Assembly (NCBI GenBank): GCA_000404785.1
Contig: ASNI01000031.1
Span: forward strand, 1 to 30,615
Source of the DNA: Cloacimonetes bacterium SCGC AAA252-N17
GTDB taxonomy: Bacteria; Cloacimonadota; Cloacimonadia; JGIOTU-2
Direction: 5' to 3'
Length of the DNA stretch: 30,615 bases
The translations under genes and the position numbers were made by a program. Under the pieces are notes generated by a model. The model was not told where the DNA came from, searched no databases, and saw nothing but the letters and a program-made list of their open reading frames with translations. Shown here piece by piece: positions 7,401-14,171 of the stretch. Every line of letters starts with the position of its first letter. Within the stretch, counting starts at the first letter, position 1.

Positions 7401-9421
7401 GTTTCAATAATGCAGAGGGTTGTTATGGAGGAGGAATTTATTATGAATATGCCAATTCGATTTTGAGTAATGTGGAAATTACCGGTAATACTGGAGAGTT
7501 TGGCTGCGGAATTTACTCCTCACATTCAAGTTTAAATTTATATAACACTATTATCAGTGCAAATACAGCATATTATATTAATGGTTATAGTTTGGGAGGC
7601 GGCTTTTGTTCTTATAAGTCCACATCGAGTTTAATTAATATTCTTATAGATCAAAACTCCGGGTATGGTGGTGGCGGGATATATTCCGAGGAAGATTCTT
7701 TGCTAAGCTTATCAAATGTTACTATCAGCAACAATAGTGCAACATTTGGAGGTGGGATTTATTGCAACGAATCGAGTCCTGATTTATTTAATATAGATTT
7801 GTATAAAAATTATGCGGGTAACGGGGGTGCATTATATTTATATAACTGTAGTCCATATCTATCCAATGTTACTATTACCGACAATAGGGGCAAGTATTGC
7901 GGCGGCATAACCTGTGACAATGCAACAGTTCTTTTTGATACTGAAAACTTATGTAATATCTTCTTAAACTACGGAGGTTGGGCAAATGAATTTTATTTCA
8001 ATTATAATTGCCCGGTTATGGATGTAATAATAGATACTTTTACAGTCCTTCAGCCGGATGTATATTTTGCATATCCCTTCGATTATTTTAACTTTGATGT
8101 CATTAACGCAAAAGTGGAACCGGTTAATCATGATCTTTATGTCAGCCCTGCCGGTTTCGATAATAATAGCGGTTTGACACCGGATGATCCTTTAAAAACA
8201 ATAGCTTATGCTTTTGTAAAAATTGTTCCTAATGAGATTAATCCACATACGATCCATTGTGCAAATGGAGTATACTCCTTTTCAGAGACAGATGAAAAAT
8301 TCCCTTTAAATTGCAGGAGTTATGTTTCTATAAATGGTGAGAATGAGCAATCTACTATTTTTAATGGTGATAACGTGAGGGGTATTCTTCAATGTTGGAA
8401 AGACTACAATTTTACTGTTAAAAATCTAACCATTATGAACGGAAACAGCACGTTTGGCGGTGGGATTTATTGTTCACATTCCAGTATGGATATTGCTCAT
8501 GTTAACCTTAAGGACAATTATGCAGATGCTCTTGGCGGTGGTATATTATACTGGGATTCCAATTCAACCATGCGTAATGTTACTATTAATGGAAATACTG
8601 CAGAATACGGCAGAGGCGGAGGTATTTCATGTGATGATTATTCAACCCTTTCCGTAATTAACGGGCTTATTTACAATAATATTTCTGAATCCGGTGGCGG
8701 ATTATCCTGCTATGATAACTCCAGTATGAATTGTACTAACCTTACCATTGCTAATAATACCGCTACTTCAGGAGGAGGAATTTACGGCAGCGATATTGGT
8801 TTATTGAATTGCATTCATTGGGATAACTCTCCTCAAGAAATACCTTCAAGCTCTGTTATTGCAACCTATTCGGATATTCAGGGCGGATGGACAGGAGAAG
8901 GAAATATCGATGCGGATCCTCTATTTCTAAATCCTGATGATGGAAATTTTCAAATAACTTCTGGCTCACCATGCATTGATGCAGGGATACCCGATACTAC
9001 AGGTCTTCATCTTCCTCAATATGACTTAAATGGAGATCCCAGAATTTACAATGGTATAATAGATATGGGTTGTTATGAATGGCAGGGTGTCGCAGTCGAT
9101 GAAGAACCGGTACAAAATTCAACCATCCTTACCTGCAGCCCCAACCCCTTCTCATCATCAACAACCATATCTATAAAATTTAATCACCCGACTTCACTTC
9201 GTTCCGTCGTGGCAAGCGAATTATCACAAATTAAGATTTATAATATCAAAGGACAACTGTTGAGAAAATTTCTCCTTGTCGTTCCCTCTCCCGATCTCCC
9301 CGTCTCTGTTACCTGGGATGGTAGAGATGAAAGTGGTAAAGAAGTGAAAAGCGGTGTGTATTTCTGCACTCTCCAAAACGGAGAAAAGCAGTTAATAAAG
9401 AAATTGGTGCTCGTGAGGTAA
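4463..9421 (+). CDS. Giant right-handed beta-helix/PKD surface protein with FlgD-like sorting tail
   Basis: A 1652-residue exported protein with a signal peptide at residues 1-30 (cleavage near S-F-A/D). Three beta-helix regions carry many G-G-G-I-Y-C-type turns followed by S-S-P-x-L and N-V-T-I-S-x-N coils (about 150-360, 630-700, 960-1150, plus 1330-1445). A PKD domain sits at 442-527 (W-Y-W-N-F-G-D-S, H-T-Y, G-x-Y-T-V-S-L). Two DUF1565-like modules start D-L-Y-V-S-P (about 767 and 1224). The tail occupies 1555-1652 (S-P-N-P-F-S-S-S-T-T-I-S, I-Y-N-I-K-G-Q, W-D-G-R-D-E, S-G-V-Y). Residues 31-145 are repeated at 528-632 and 709-836 at 1165-1293, so the protein grew by internal duplication. 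AGAGGA precedes the ATG. Probably a surface adhesin or a polysaccharide-binding or -degrading protein; no catalytic residues could be identified. Confidence 0.85.
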   Translation: MKKNFYINKLVKEIIFLLIYTILLTSLSFADTHIAGGSVSGTWKTGNSPYIINGEIEIPVDSTLIIEPGIQVVFSGHYKFNIYGTLLAEGTELDTINFTIVDTTGFSNPDTTAGGWHGLRFYDIDTNEQDSSKIVHCKFEYGKAIGDDRFGGAIYCERSSDILIKNCLIRNNRADDYGKGGGIYCYYSSPAISYTTVSSNTSSYMGGGIYLQESYPYLVNVTISRNYAARNGGGIYCDYSNPILQDVIINENSTDSTYLNAGGGIYCYHSSPILDRVIINNNNSYYGGGIYFQTSSPILANVTICGNTANCGGGIYCNDTSCPNLSNVTISENFANHGGGIGCRHDSSPVLMNCIVWNNQVEEFYLVYGSTITITYSDIMDGWTGEGNINEDPLFEDPAHGDFHLTEYSPCIDAGNPASVPDPDGTIIDMGAYYFHQNNVIPPTADFCADVTAGNAPLTVHFTDTSYPGNSDIASWYWNFGDSTFSDEQNPIHTYDSLGIYTVSLRVITENNGISTETKTDYISAYGSGFHIPGGDVSGVWIANFSPYIIDGNIQIQLGDSLLIESGVEVLFSGHYECDIFGRLLAIGTEGNSILFTAQDTLSGWKGLRFYDTNTNGQDSSKIVYCKFEYGNSSNNGGALYLKNSSDILIKNSLITHNSAADYGGGISCDNSSPKLMGVTLYGNSAHLGGGGIYLIDSYPVFNSENRCNIFMNYANHGNDLYAFQCSTVNVIVDTFTVFAPDNHFASPIDNFTFDILNGKIEPIEQDLYVSPYGSNDNSGLSPDDPLRTISYALVKIAPNEQDPHTIHCANGLYSFSETGEVFPLNCRSYVFIHGEDEDYTILDGEEKYGVVFCRYDTVVTMENMTVKNGNSPVGSGIYCYESILDLNNMTITENGTSSDKGYVSQDIKNNKNKEILKPASNYSKIDNPLNDTCFMPVNNKLNEALSLLEDCLDEGRNFSLGGGIFCSRSTLKITNATISFNNAEGCYGGGIYYEYANSILSNVEITGNTGEFGCGIYSSHSSLNLYNTIISANTAYYINGYSLGGGFCSYKSTSSLINILIDQNSGYGGGGIYSEEDSLLSLSNVTISNNSATFGGGIYCNESSPDLFNIDLYKNYAGNGGALYLYNCSPYLSNVTITDNRGKYCGGITCDNATVLFDTENLCNIFLNYGGWANEFYFNYNCPVMDVIIDTFTVLQPDVYFAYPFDYFNFDVINAKVEPVNHDLYVSPAGFDNNSGLTPDDPLKTIAYAFVKIVPNEINPHTIHCANGVYSFSETDEKFPLNCRSYVSINGENEQSTIFNGDNVRGILQCWKDYNFTVKNLTIMNGNSTFGGGIYCSHSSMDIAHVNLKDNYADALGGGILYWDSNSTMRNVTINGNTAEYGRGGGISCDDYSTLSVINGLIYNNISESGGGLSCYDNSSMNCTNLTIANNTATSGGGIYGSDIGLLNCIHWDNSPQEIPSSSVIATYSDIQGGWTGEGNIDADPLFLNPDDGNFQITSGSPCIDAGIPDTTGLHLPQYDLNGDPRIYNGIIDMGCYEWQGVAVDEEPVQNSTILTCSPNPFSSSTTISIKFNHPTSLRSVVASELSQIKIYNIKGQLLRKFLLVVPSPDLPVSVTWDGRDESGKEVKSGVYFCTLQNGEKQLIKKLVLVR

Positions 9422-9432
9422 GCTATAGAAGA

Positions 9433-9449
9433 AAAAATTTGACAGAAAT
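9433..9449 (+). promoter_or_regulatory. TTGACA-containing conserved motif after a sorting tail (copy 2)
   Basis: Identical over 17 bp to 2379-2395 and in the same position, just after the stop of a FlgD-like tail. An ATG preceded by TAAGG follows at 9486. It may be the promoter of a lost next gene; this is inferred from position and the TTGACA hexamer only. Confidence 0.4.
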
Positions 9450-9614
9450 ATTCTATGTAAGAGATGATTTTTGTAAGGTTACATTATGGATCCAAAAAGA
9501 AATTTTGAGAAGAAAATACGATTTCAACCGTGCAAGAAATATGTGCGTATACATGGGAAAATTATGGGGGTAAATTACTTTTAGAGAATCTGTTGTTTTT
9601 ATCAACCTTTGCTG

Positions 9615-9680
9615 TTGTCACCCTTCATCCGCCAGCTGATAGTGCCATATGGCACAATTATAGGCGGATCAGTGTGACAA
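9615..9680. repeat. 66-bp nested palindrome (possible cruciform or REP-like element)
   Basis: Three nested perfect inverted repeats share one centre near 9648: TTGTCAC (9615-9621) with GTGACAA (9674-9680), ATCCGCC (9627-9633) with GGCGGAT (9663-9669), and an inner 14-bp palindrome GTGCCATATGGCAC (9642-9655). The sequence ATCCGCCAGCTG also appears at 18265-18276 inside the intergenic repeat after recO, so this may belong to the same dispersed family. Confidence 0.75.
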
Positions 9681-9834
9681 TGCTTTTAGCTATTATGTTT
9701 ATATCCTATTTCTTTCTATTCGCATTAGTATTATTCCGTAATAAAAGTCTGAAGTGTCATGATTCTAAATATTTTTGGGGGTATGCATGCTCCGTCCTGA
9801 AATATATTGACACTATCAAAGTACTATAAATATT

Positions 9835-9856
9835 ATTCAACTAAGTTTTGACAGTT
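9835..9856 (+). repeat. Direct repeat, right copy, bounding the accessory island
   Basis: The mate of 2184-2205 (21 of 22 bases identical), lying 29 nt before the PBP1A start. In the reading frame of the Gx gene this copy continues for nine codons to a TAA at 9880-9882, 3 nt before the PBP1A ATG. It also supplies a TTGACA hexamer that could act as a -35 element for the PBP1A gene. Confidence 0.8.
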
Positions 9857-9885
9857 CAATGGAATCCTGCGAAAAAATGTAACGT

Positions 9886-12048
9886 ATGAAAAAAGTAAAT
9901 TTTTGGAAGATTTTATTCATTGTGACCTGTGTGTGCTTATTCTTTACAGGACTTGTTGCCGGTTTGCTCTATCATTACAGTCTTGAGCTTCCTCCTGTAT
10001 CACAGCTTGAAGAATACGAGCTTATGAATGGCACTAAAGTGTTTGATAAAGATGGTAATCTTGTGAAAATATTTGCCAGTGAACATCGAAGAAGCGTGCC
10101 ATTGTCCGAAATCTCAGACACACTTATCAATGCCTTTATCGCAATGGAAGATGAAAATTTCTATGATCATATGGGAATCGATTTTACATCCATTGCCCGT
10201 GCAGTTCTTGCGAACTTTACCACAGGCAGGATACGCCAGGGAGCGAGCACCATTACACAGCAGCTTGCACGGGATATGTTCTTAACCCTCGAGCAGTCCA
10301 TGGATAGGAAGATCAGAGAGGCGCTTCTCAGCTTCAAGATCGAGCGAACCTTTTCCAAGGATCAAATCCTCGAGATGTATCTCAATAAAACTTATCTTGG
10401 CGGCGGCAATTATGGTGTGGAATCAGCAGCTCAAAACTATTTTGGGAAGTCCTCAAAAGACCTCACGCTGGCGGAATGTGTGCTTCTTGCAAGAATTCCA
10501 CAAGCGCCTTCATATCTTAACCCGCGCCTTAATTATGACGAGGTCGTTCGTCGAAGTAAATTTGTCCTCGCACAAATGTATGAGTTGGGCTACATAGATG
10601 ATACCGCATATTACAAGGCATATTACGACACGGTGGAGATCAAAACACGGAAAAAAGCAAAGGATCCTGCTGACTATTTCTTTGAATATGTGCGAAAATA
10701 TATCGAGCAAAAATACGGCACTTCTATCCTGTATAATGGTGGCTTGCAGGTTTATACAACCCTTGATCTGGATTTGACCAACTTTGCTGATTCGGTTCTT
10801 AACAATCATCTGGCTGAATTTGAAAATAAAATGAATTACGATGTGAAATATGAGGAATTCCCTGCCGACACTTTTGATATTGATACGAAATATGTGCAGG
10901 GCGGTGTATTTGCGATAGAGCCAAATACGGGATATGTTCGTGCAATGATCGGCGGCAGAAATTTCAATCATAGCAAATTCAATCGGATGCAGCAGGCACG
11001 GAGGCAACCCGGCTCAGCATTCAAACCTTTTATTTATACTGCTGCAATGGCAAATGGTTACACCGCTGCTACTATGATAAATGACCTTCCGCTTGTATTT
11101 CTGCAGAATGATACGACACATTGGAAACCACCGAACTACGCTGACAAATTCTACGGTTTGACTCGGCTCCGCATCGCGCTCAAGCATTCCAGGAATATTC
11201 CGGTGATAAAGATATTCATGCATCTGACTCCTTATGAAGTGATAAAATATGCGGAACGTCTCGGCATTGACAGCCCCTTATATCCATTCCCCGCACTCTC
11301 ACTTGGTTCTGCAGAGGTTTATCCGGCTGAACTTATTTCTGCCTACTGCCCATTTGCAAATGGTGGCAAGCGGGTTGATCCCATCTACATCAAAAGAATT
11401 GATGATGAAACAGGAAAAATGCTTGAAGAACACCTTCCTCATTCCTTGCAGGTCATAAGCGAAGAGATCGCCTATCTTATGACAAATTTGATGCAATCTG
11501 TTGTTGATGGAGGGACTGCCGGTGGGATTCGCTGGCGCGGATTTTATTTACCTGCTGCGGGGAAAACCGGTACAACCGATAATTACCAGGATGCCTGGTG
11601 CATTGCCTATACTACTCAACTTGTACTCGGTATCTGGGTTGGATTTGATGATAATATCACACTTGGAAAAGGGCAGGCAGGTGCATATGTTGCGGTGCCC
11701 CCCTGGCCCTATATTATGAAGAGAGCGGTGTATAATAGCTCACCCAAAGATTCGACCGGAGAAGCGATAGTGAACAAAAAGCTTTTTGAGTTTCACGAGC
11801 CGGATAATATCATTCATGTTACGATCTCAGAAAAGACCGGATTGCTTGCCCAGCCCTTCGAAAAAGAAATTACTGATGAGGTCTTTATCAGAGGAACCGA
11901 ACCGACAATTCTTTCCGATAGTCTGGGTTATAACTTTGAGCCAATTGGTTATCAGGATTTGAGCATAGATACTCTCTATATAGATATGGATGAATATTAT
12001 CGGACTATGCGGTACAAGAAAAGTATTAGATCACACCGAACCGAATGA
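9886..12048 (+). CDS. mrcA: Penicillin-binding protein 1A (bifunctional glycosyltransferase/transpeptidase)
   Basis: A 720-residue class A PBP that polymerises lipid II and cross-links peptidoglycan on the outer face of the inner membrane. It has one N-terminal membrane span (about residues 9-29). The GT51 domain follows, with E-D-E-N-F (catalytic Glu88), R-Q-G-A-S-T-I-T-Q-Q-L and E-x-Y-L-N-K-T-Y-L-G-G-G-x-Y-G. The transpeptidase domain has S377-A-F-K, S435-R-N and K560-T-G-T. Length is at the short end for PBP1A, and there is no long C-terminal extension. No Shine-Dalgarno is seen before the ATG. In the reconstructed ancestral layout the Gx gene would end 3 nt upstream, suggesting translation was once coupled to it. 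The glycosyltransferase gene overlaps the stop by 4 nt (ATGA). Confidence 0.95.
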   Translation: MKKVNFWKILFIVTCVCLFFTGLVAGLLYHYSLELPPVSQLEEYELMNGTKVFDKDGNLVKIFASEHRRSVPLSEISDTLINAFIAMEDENFYDHMGIDFTSIARAVLANFTTGRIRQGASTITQQLARDMFLTLEQSMDRKIREALLSFKIERTFSKDQILEMYLNKTYLGGGNYGVESAAQNYFGKSSKDLTLAECVLLARIPQAPSYLNPRLNYDEVVRRSKFVLAQMYELGYIDDTAYYKAYYDTVEIKTRKKAKDPADYFFEYVRKYIEQKYGTSILYNGGLQVYTTLDLDLTNFADSVLNNHLAEFENKMNYDVKYEEFPADTFDIDTKYVQGGVFAIEPNTGYVRAMIGGRNFNHSKFNRMQQARRQPGSAFKPFIYTAAMANGYTAATMINDLPLVFLQNDTTHWKPPNYADKFYGLTRLRIALKHSRNIPVIKIFMHLTPYEVIKYAERLGIDSPLYPFPALSLGSAEVYPAELISAYCPFANGGKRVDPIYIKRIDDETGKMLEEHLPHSLQVISEEIAYLMTNLMQSVVDGGTAGGIRWRGFYLPAAGKTGTTDNYQDAWCIAYTTQLVLGIWVGFDDNITLGKGQAGAYVAVPPWPYIMKRAVYNSSPKDSTGEAIVNKKLFEFHEPDNIIHVTISEKTGLLAQPFEKEITDEVFIRGTEPTILSDSLGYNFEPIGYQDLSIDTLYIDMDEYYRTMRYKKSIRSHRTE

Positions 12049-13172
12049 TCATTCTTATAATTTTTTTAGGCGTCCTTCTTCTCTATTATCTCATTTATCT
12101 TGGAATATTTTACAGAGGAATGGGACGGAAATATACTGCAGCAATGAATGCCAAACCCTTTGTCTCCGTGATTGTGGCAGCACGAAATGAAGAAAGCACA
12201 ATTCCTCAACTCCTCACTTCTCTCATCAATCAGGATTATCCTGAAGATAAGTATGAGATCATCATTGTAGATGACAATTCCGACGATAATACTGCAAGTA
12301 TAGTTCAGGATTTTCAAAAAAAAAGTAATAATTTAATTTTGCTTCCTATAAATATTTTCGACGATGTGGTTTCACGCAAAAAAAATGCTCTTACTCAGGC
12401 AGTACAAAAAAGCATAGGCGAGATCATTCTCACTACTGATGCAGATTGTGTTGTTACATATCAATGGATTTCCGGCATGGTGCGATATTTTGGAAGAGGA
12501 GTGGGAATGGTTGCAGGTTTGTCTATTCCGTTTATCCCGAATTGGAAAGAAGCGACTTTATTCCAGAAGTATGAATATGTGGATACTATCGGACTTTTTT
12601 TTGCTTCCGCAGGAGCACTTGGAGCAGGTAAAGCATTTTCCTGCAGCGGACAGAATATAGGGTTCACAAGAGAAGCTTTTAATAAAGTTCAGGGTTATGA
12701 AACCATAAAAAGACATATTTCGGGAGATGACGTCCTTCTTATGCAACTCATTCAAAATGCAGGGTATGAAATACGCTTCGCATTTGGCAAAGAGACACAG
12801 TCGCTCACAAAATCAGAAAGGAAATTGAGTAATTTTCTTAATCAGCGCACACGATGGGCTTCCAATGAAAGATCTCAAATTTCCCTGAATATTGAATTTT
12901 ATCTTTATCTTACAGATGTTTTTTTACTAAATGTACTTATCATCGTTGGGCTTTTTTTTATACCTCTTTATGCTGCCGGGGCATGGGTGCTGAAAATAAT
13001 AGGTGAATATTTTATTATGCAAAGAGGTATCACGCGTTTTAAATTACCCAGGAAATCTCTCTCCATGTTTCCATTATGGGCAATTTTGCAACCTCTATAT
13101 ATAACGATCGTAGGAATCGGAGGAAAACTGCATCTCTTTTCATGGAACAAAAAACCACGAACACGATTATAA
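12045..13172 (+). CDS. Membrane-associated family 2 glycosyltransferase
   Basis: A 375-residue processive-type GT2 enzyme. It has one N-terminal membrane span (residues 2-22), then the GT-A domain with V-S-V-I-V-A-A-R-N-E-E, I-I-I-V-D-D-N-S-D (UDP-sugar-binding Asp76/77), T-D132-A-D134 (metal-binding DxD), G-D-D (228/229, acceptor or base region) and Q267-R-T-R-W271 (Q-x-x-R-W, characteristic of processive transferases). Two or three C-terminal spans follow (about 285-345). The sugar and acceptor cannot be read from the sequence; related enzymes make polysaccharides or glycolipids. It overlaps mrcA by 4 nt, so the two are probably translated together and may act on the same envelope compartment. 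Confidence 0.88.
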   Translation: MIILIIFLGVLLLYYLIYLGIFYRGMGRKYTAAMNAKPFVSVIVAARNEESTIPQLLTSLINQDYPEDKYEIIIVDDNSDDNTASIVQDFQKKSNNLILLPINIFDDVVSRKKNALTQAVQKSIGEIILTTDADCVVTYQWISGMVRYFGRGVGMVAGLSIPFIPNWKEATLFQKYEYVDTIGLFFASAGALGAGKAFSCSGQNIGFTREAFNKVQGYETIKRHISGDDVLLMQLIQNAGYEIRFAFGKETQSLTKSERKLSNFLNQRTRWASNERSQISLNIEFYLYLTDVFLLNVLIIVGLFFIPLYAAGAWVLKIIGEYFIMQRGITRFKLPRKSLSMFPLWAILQPLYITIVGIGGKLHLFSWNKKPRTRL

Positions 13173-13191
13173 AAAATTGGATATTTATCCT

Positions 13192-13197
13192 TTGACA
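13192..13197 (+). promoter_or_regulatory. TTGACA -35-like hexamer upstream of the TPR gene
   Basis: A perfect TTGACA 56 nt before the ATG at 13253, in the 80-nt gap after the glycosyltransferase gene. The -10 region at 17-nt spacing is weak (AATAAG). It is one of several such hexamers placed 30-57 nt upstream of genes in this window. Confidence 0.35.
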
Positions 13198-13252
13198 AAT
13201 AAAATCAGCATTGAAATAAGTGTCCTATTGAAAATCATGAAGGAAAGTTTAT

Positions 13253-13945
13253 ATGGCAAAGAAAATCAAACGGCATAAACACCATGAAATAAAAGAAGAT
13301 AAGTTTGTGACAACTGCGCTTCTCTTCTCAGAATTTGTCCAAAATCACTGGAAAAAGGTTGCTTTTGGTGCAGCAGCGCTCATTGTGGTCATTATTGTGA
13401 TCGTCGCAACAACATCCCGTTCCGGAAAAGTCAACATTCTGGCATTAAGGCAGTTCGACAATGCGCTTGCACTCTATGAAGATGATCAGATGGATAAAGC
13501 TGAAGCTGCATTCTCTGCAGTGCTCGATGAGTACGGACCCTCAAAATATAGCGGATTATCATATCTCTATCTTGGAAAGATCAATATCGAGAAGAGTGAA
13601 CCCGACGTAGAACTGGCTGAGATGTATTTCAAAAAAGCAAAATCCAGACTTCATGATCCTTTGCTTAAGGAAGCTGCCTGGATGGGGCTTGCAGAATGCA
13701 CAAGACTGAGTGAGGGTGATGAAGCATACTACGAGTATCTTGCCCGCTGGATAAAAAAATTTTCCAACTCCTATAATGTTCCCCAGATCGCATTTAAGAT
13801 CGCAGAGCATTATTTTGCGACCGATGAGTATGAAAAAGCAAAGGAATATTACTCTCTCATTGTGAAGAAATTTACAACCTCACCGAACTACTACAAAGCA
13901 AAACAACAGTTGGAATATATTGAGCAGTTGCAGCAGGATAAGTAA
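13253..13945 (+). CDS. TPR-repeat membrane-anchored protein (YfgM-like arrangement)
   Basis: A 230-residue protein with a basic, His-rich cytoplasmic N-terminus (K-K-I-K-R-H-K-H-H), a single membrane span near residues 36-53 (A-A-L-I-V-V-I-I-V-I-V-A), then about 170 residues of TPR-like helix pairs (A-L-A-L-Y-E-D-D-Q-M-D-K-A-E-A-A-F; Y-E-K-A-K-E-Y-Y-S-L-I-V-K-K-F). The topology is that of YfgM/UPF0070-type proteins, which associate with the Sec translocon and periplasmic chaperones; assignment to that family is tentative. AAGGAAA lies about 8 nt before the ATG. The gene has its own TTGACA hexamer upstream and terminator downstream, so it may be a separate unit. Confidence 0.75.
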   Translation: MAKKIKRHKHHEIKEDKFVTTALLFSEFVQNHWKKVAFGAAALIVVIIVIVATTSRSGKVNILALRQFDNALALYEDDQMDKAEAAFSAVLDEYGPSKYSGLSYLYLGKINIEKSEPDVELAEMYFKKAKSRLHDPLLKEAAWMGLAECTRLSEGDEAYYEYLARWIKKFSNSYNVPQIAFKIAEHYFATDEYEKAKEYYSLIVKKFTTSPNYYKAKQQLEYIEQLQQDK

Positions 13946-13962
13946 ATATCAACTTTTTTGAG

Positions 13963-13986
13963 CCCTTTTTCATGAAGGGGTTTTTT
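13963..13986 (+). terminator. Rho-independent terminator after the TPR gene
   Basis: Stem CCCTT (13963-13967) with AAGGG (13975-13979), loop of 7 nt, then G and six T residues (13981-13986). It lies 18 nt after the stop codon. Confidence 0.7.
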
Positions 13987-14171
13987 GTTTTGGTTGTAAC
14001 ATTTAGTTTTATGGGATATCGAATAATAATCAACGATTTAGGATTTGCGAAGTGTGAAAAATCTGAAATCTCCAATCGGTGTTCGGTATTTTTAAATCAA
14101 AATAAAGAATACTTTTACACCTTGATGGTAATTGATTTTAACTTAAATGAAAAACATCTTATTGCAATAAA

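Larger units (their letters stand above)
9422..9885. other. Right end of the island: non-coding or decayed sequence
   Basis: 464 nt without a convincing gene. It holds the second copy of the TTGACA-containing motif, a 32-codon ATG-initiated open stretch (9486-9584; starts M-D-P-K-R-N-F-E-K-K), a 66-bp nested palindrome and the right direct repeat. A longer open frame (GTG at 9530 to 9829, 99 codons) exists but runs straight through the palindrome and has no ribosome-binding site, so I do not call it. Confidence 0.5.

Noticed and set aside
9530..9829. A 99-codon GTG-started frame with a hydrophobic stretch (I-S-V-T-M-L-L-A-I-M-F-I-S-Y-F-F)
   Set aside because: It runs through the 66-bp palindrome, lacks a ribosome-binding site and has no recognisable family; the hydrophobic run is what AT-rich DNA often encodes by chance.
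2206..9834. Inverted terminal repeats at the inner edges of the island
   Set aside because: The inner ends (AGTATAATGATAAG and the reverse of the right edge, AGTACTTTGATAGT) agree at only about 9 of 14 positions, which is not convincing for AT-rich DNA.
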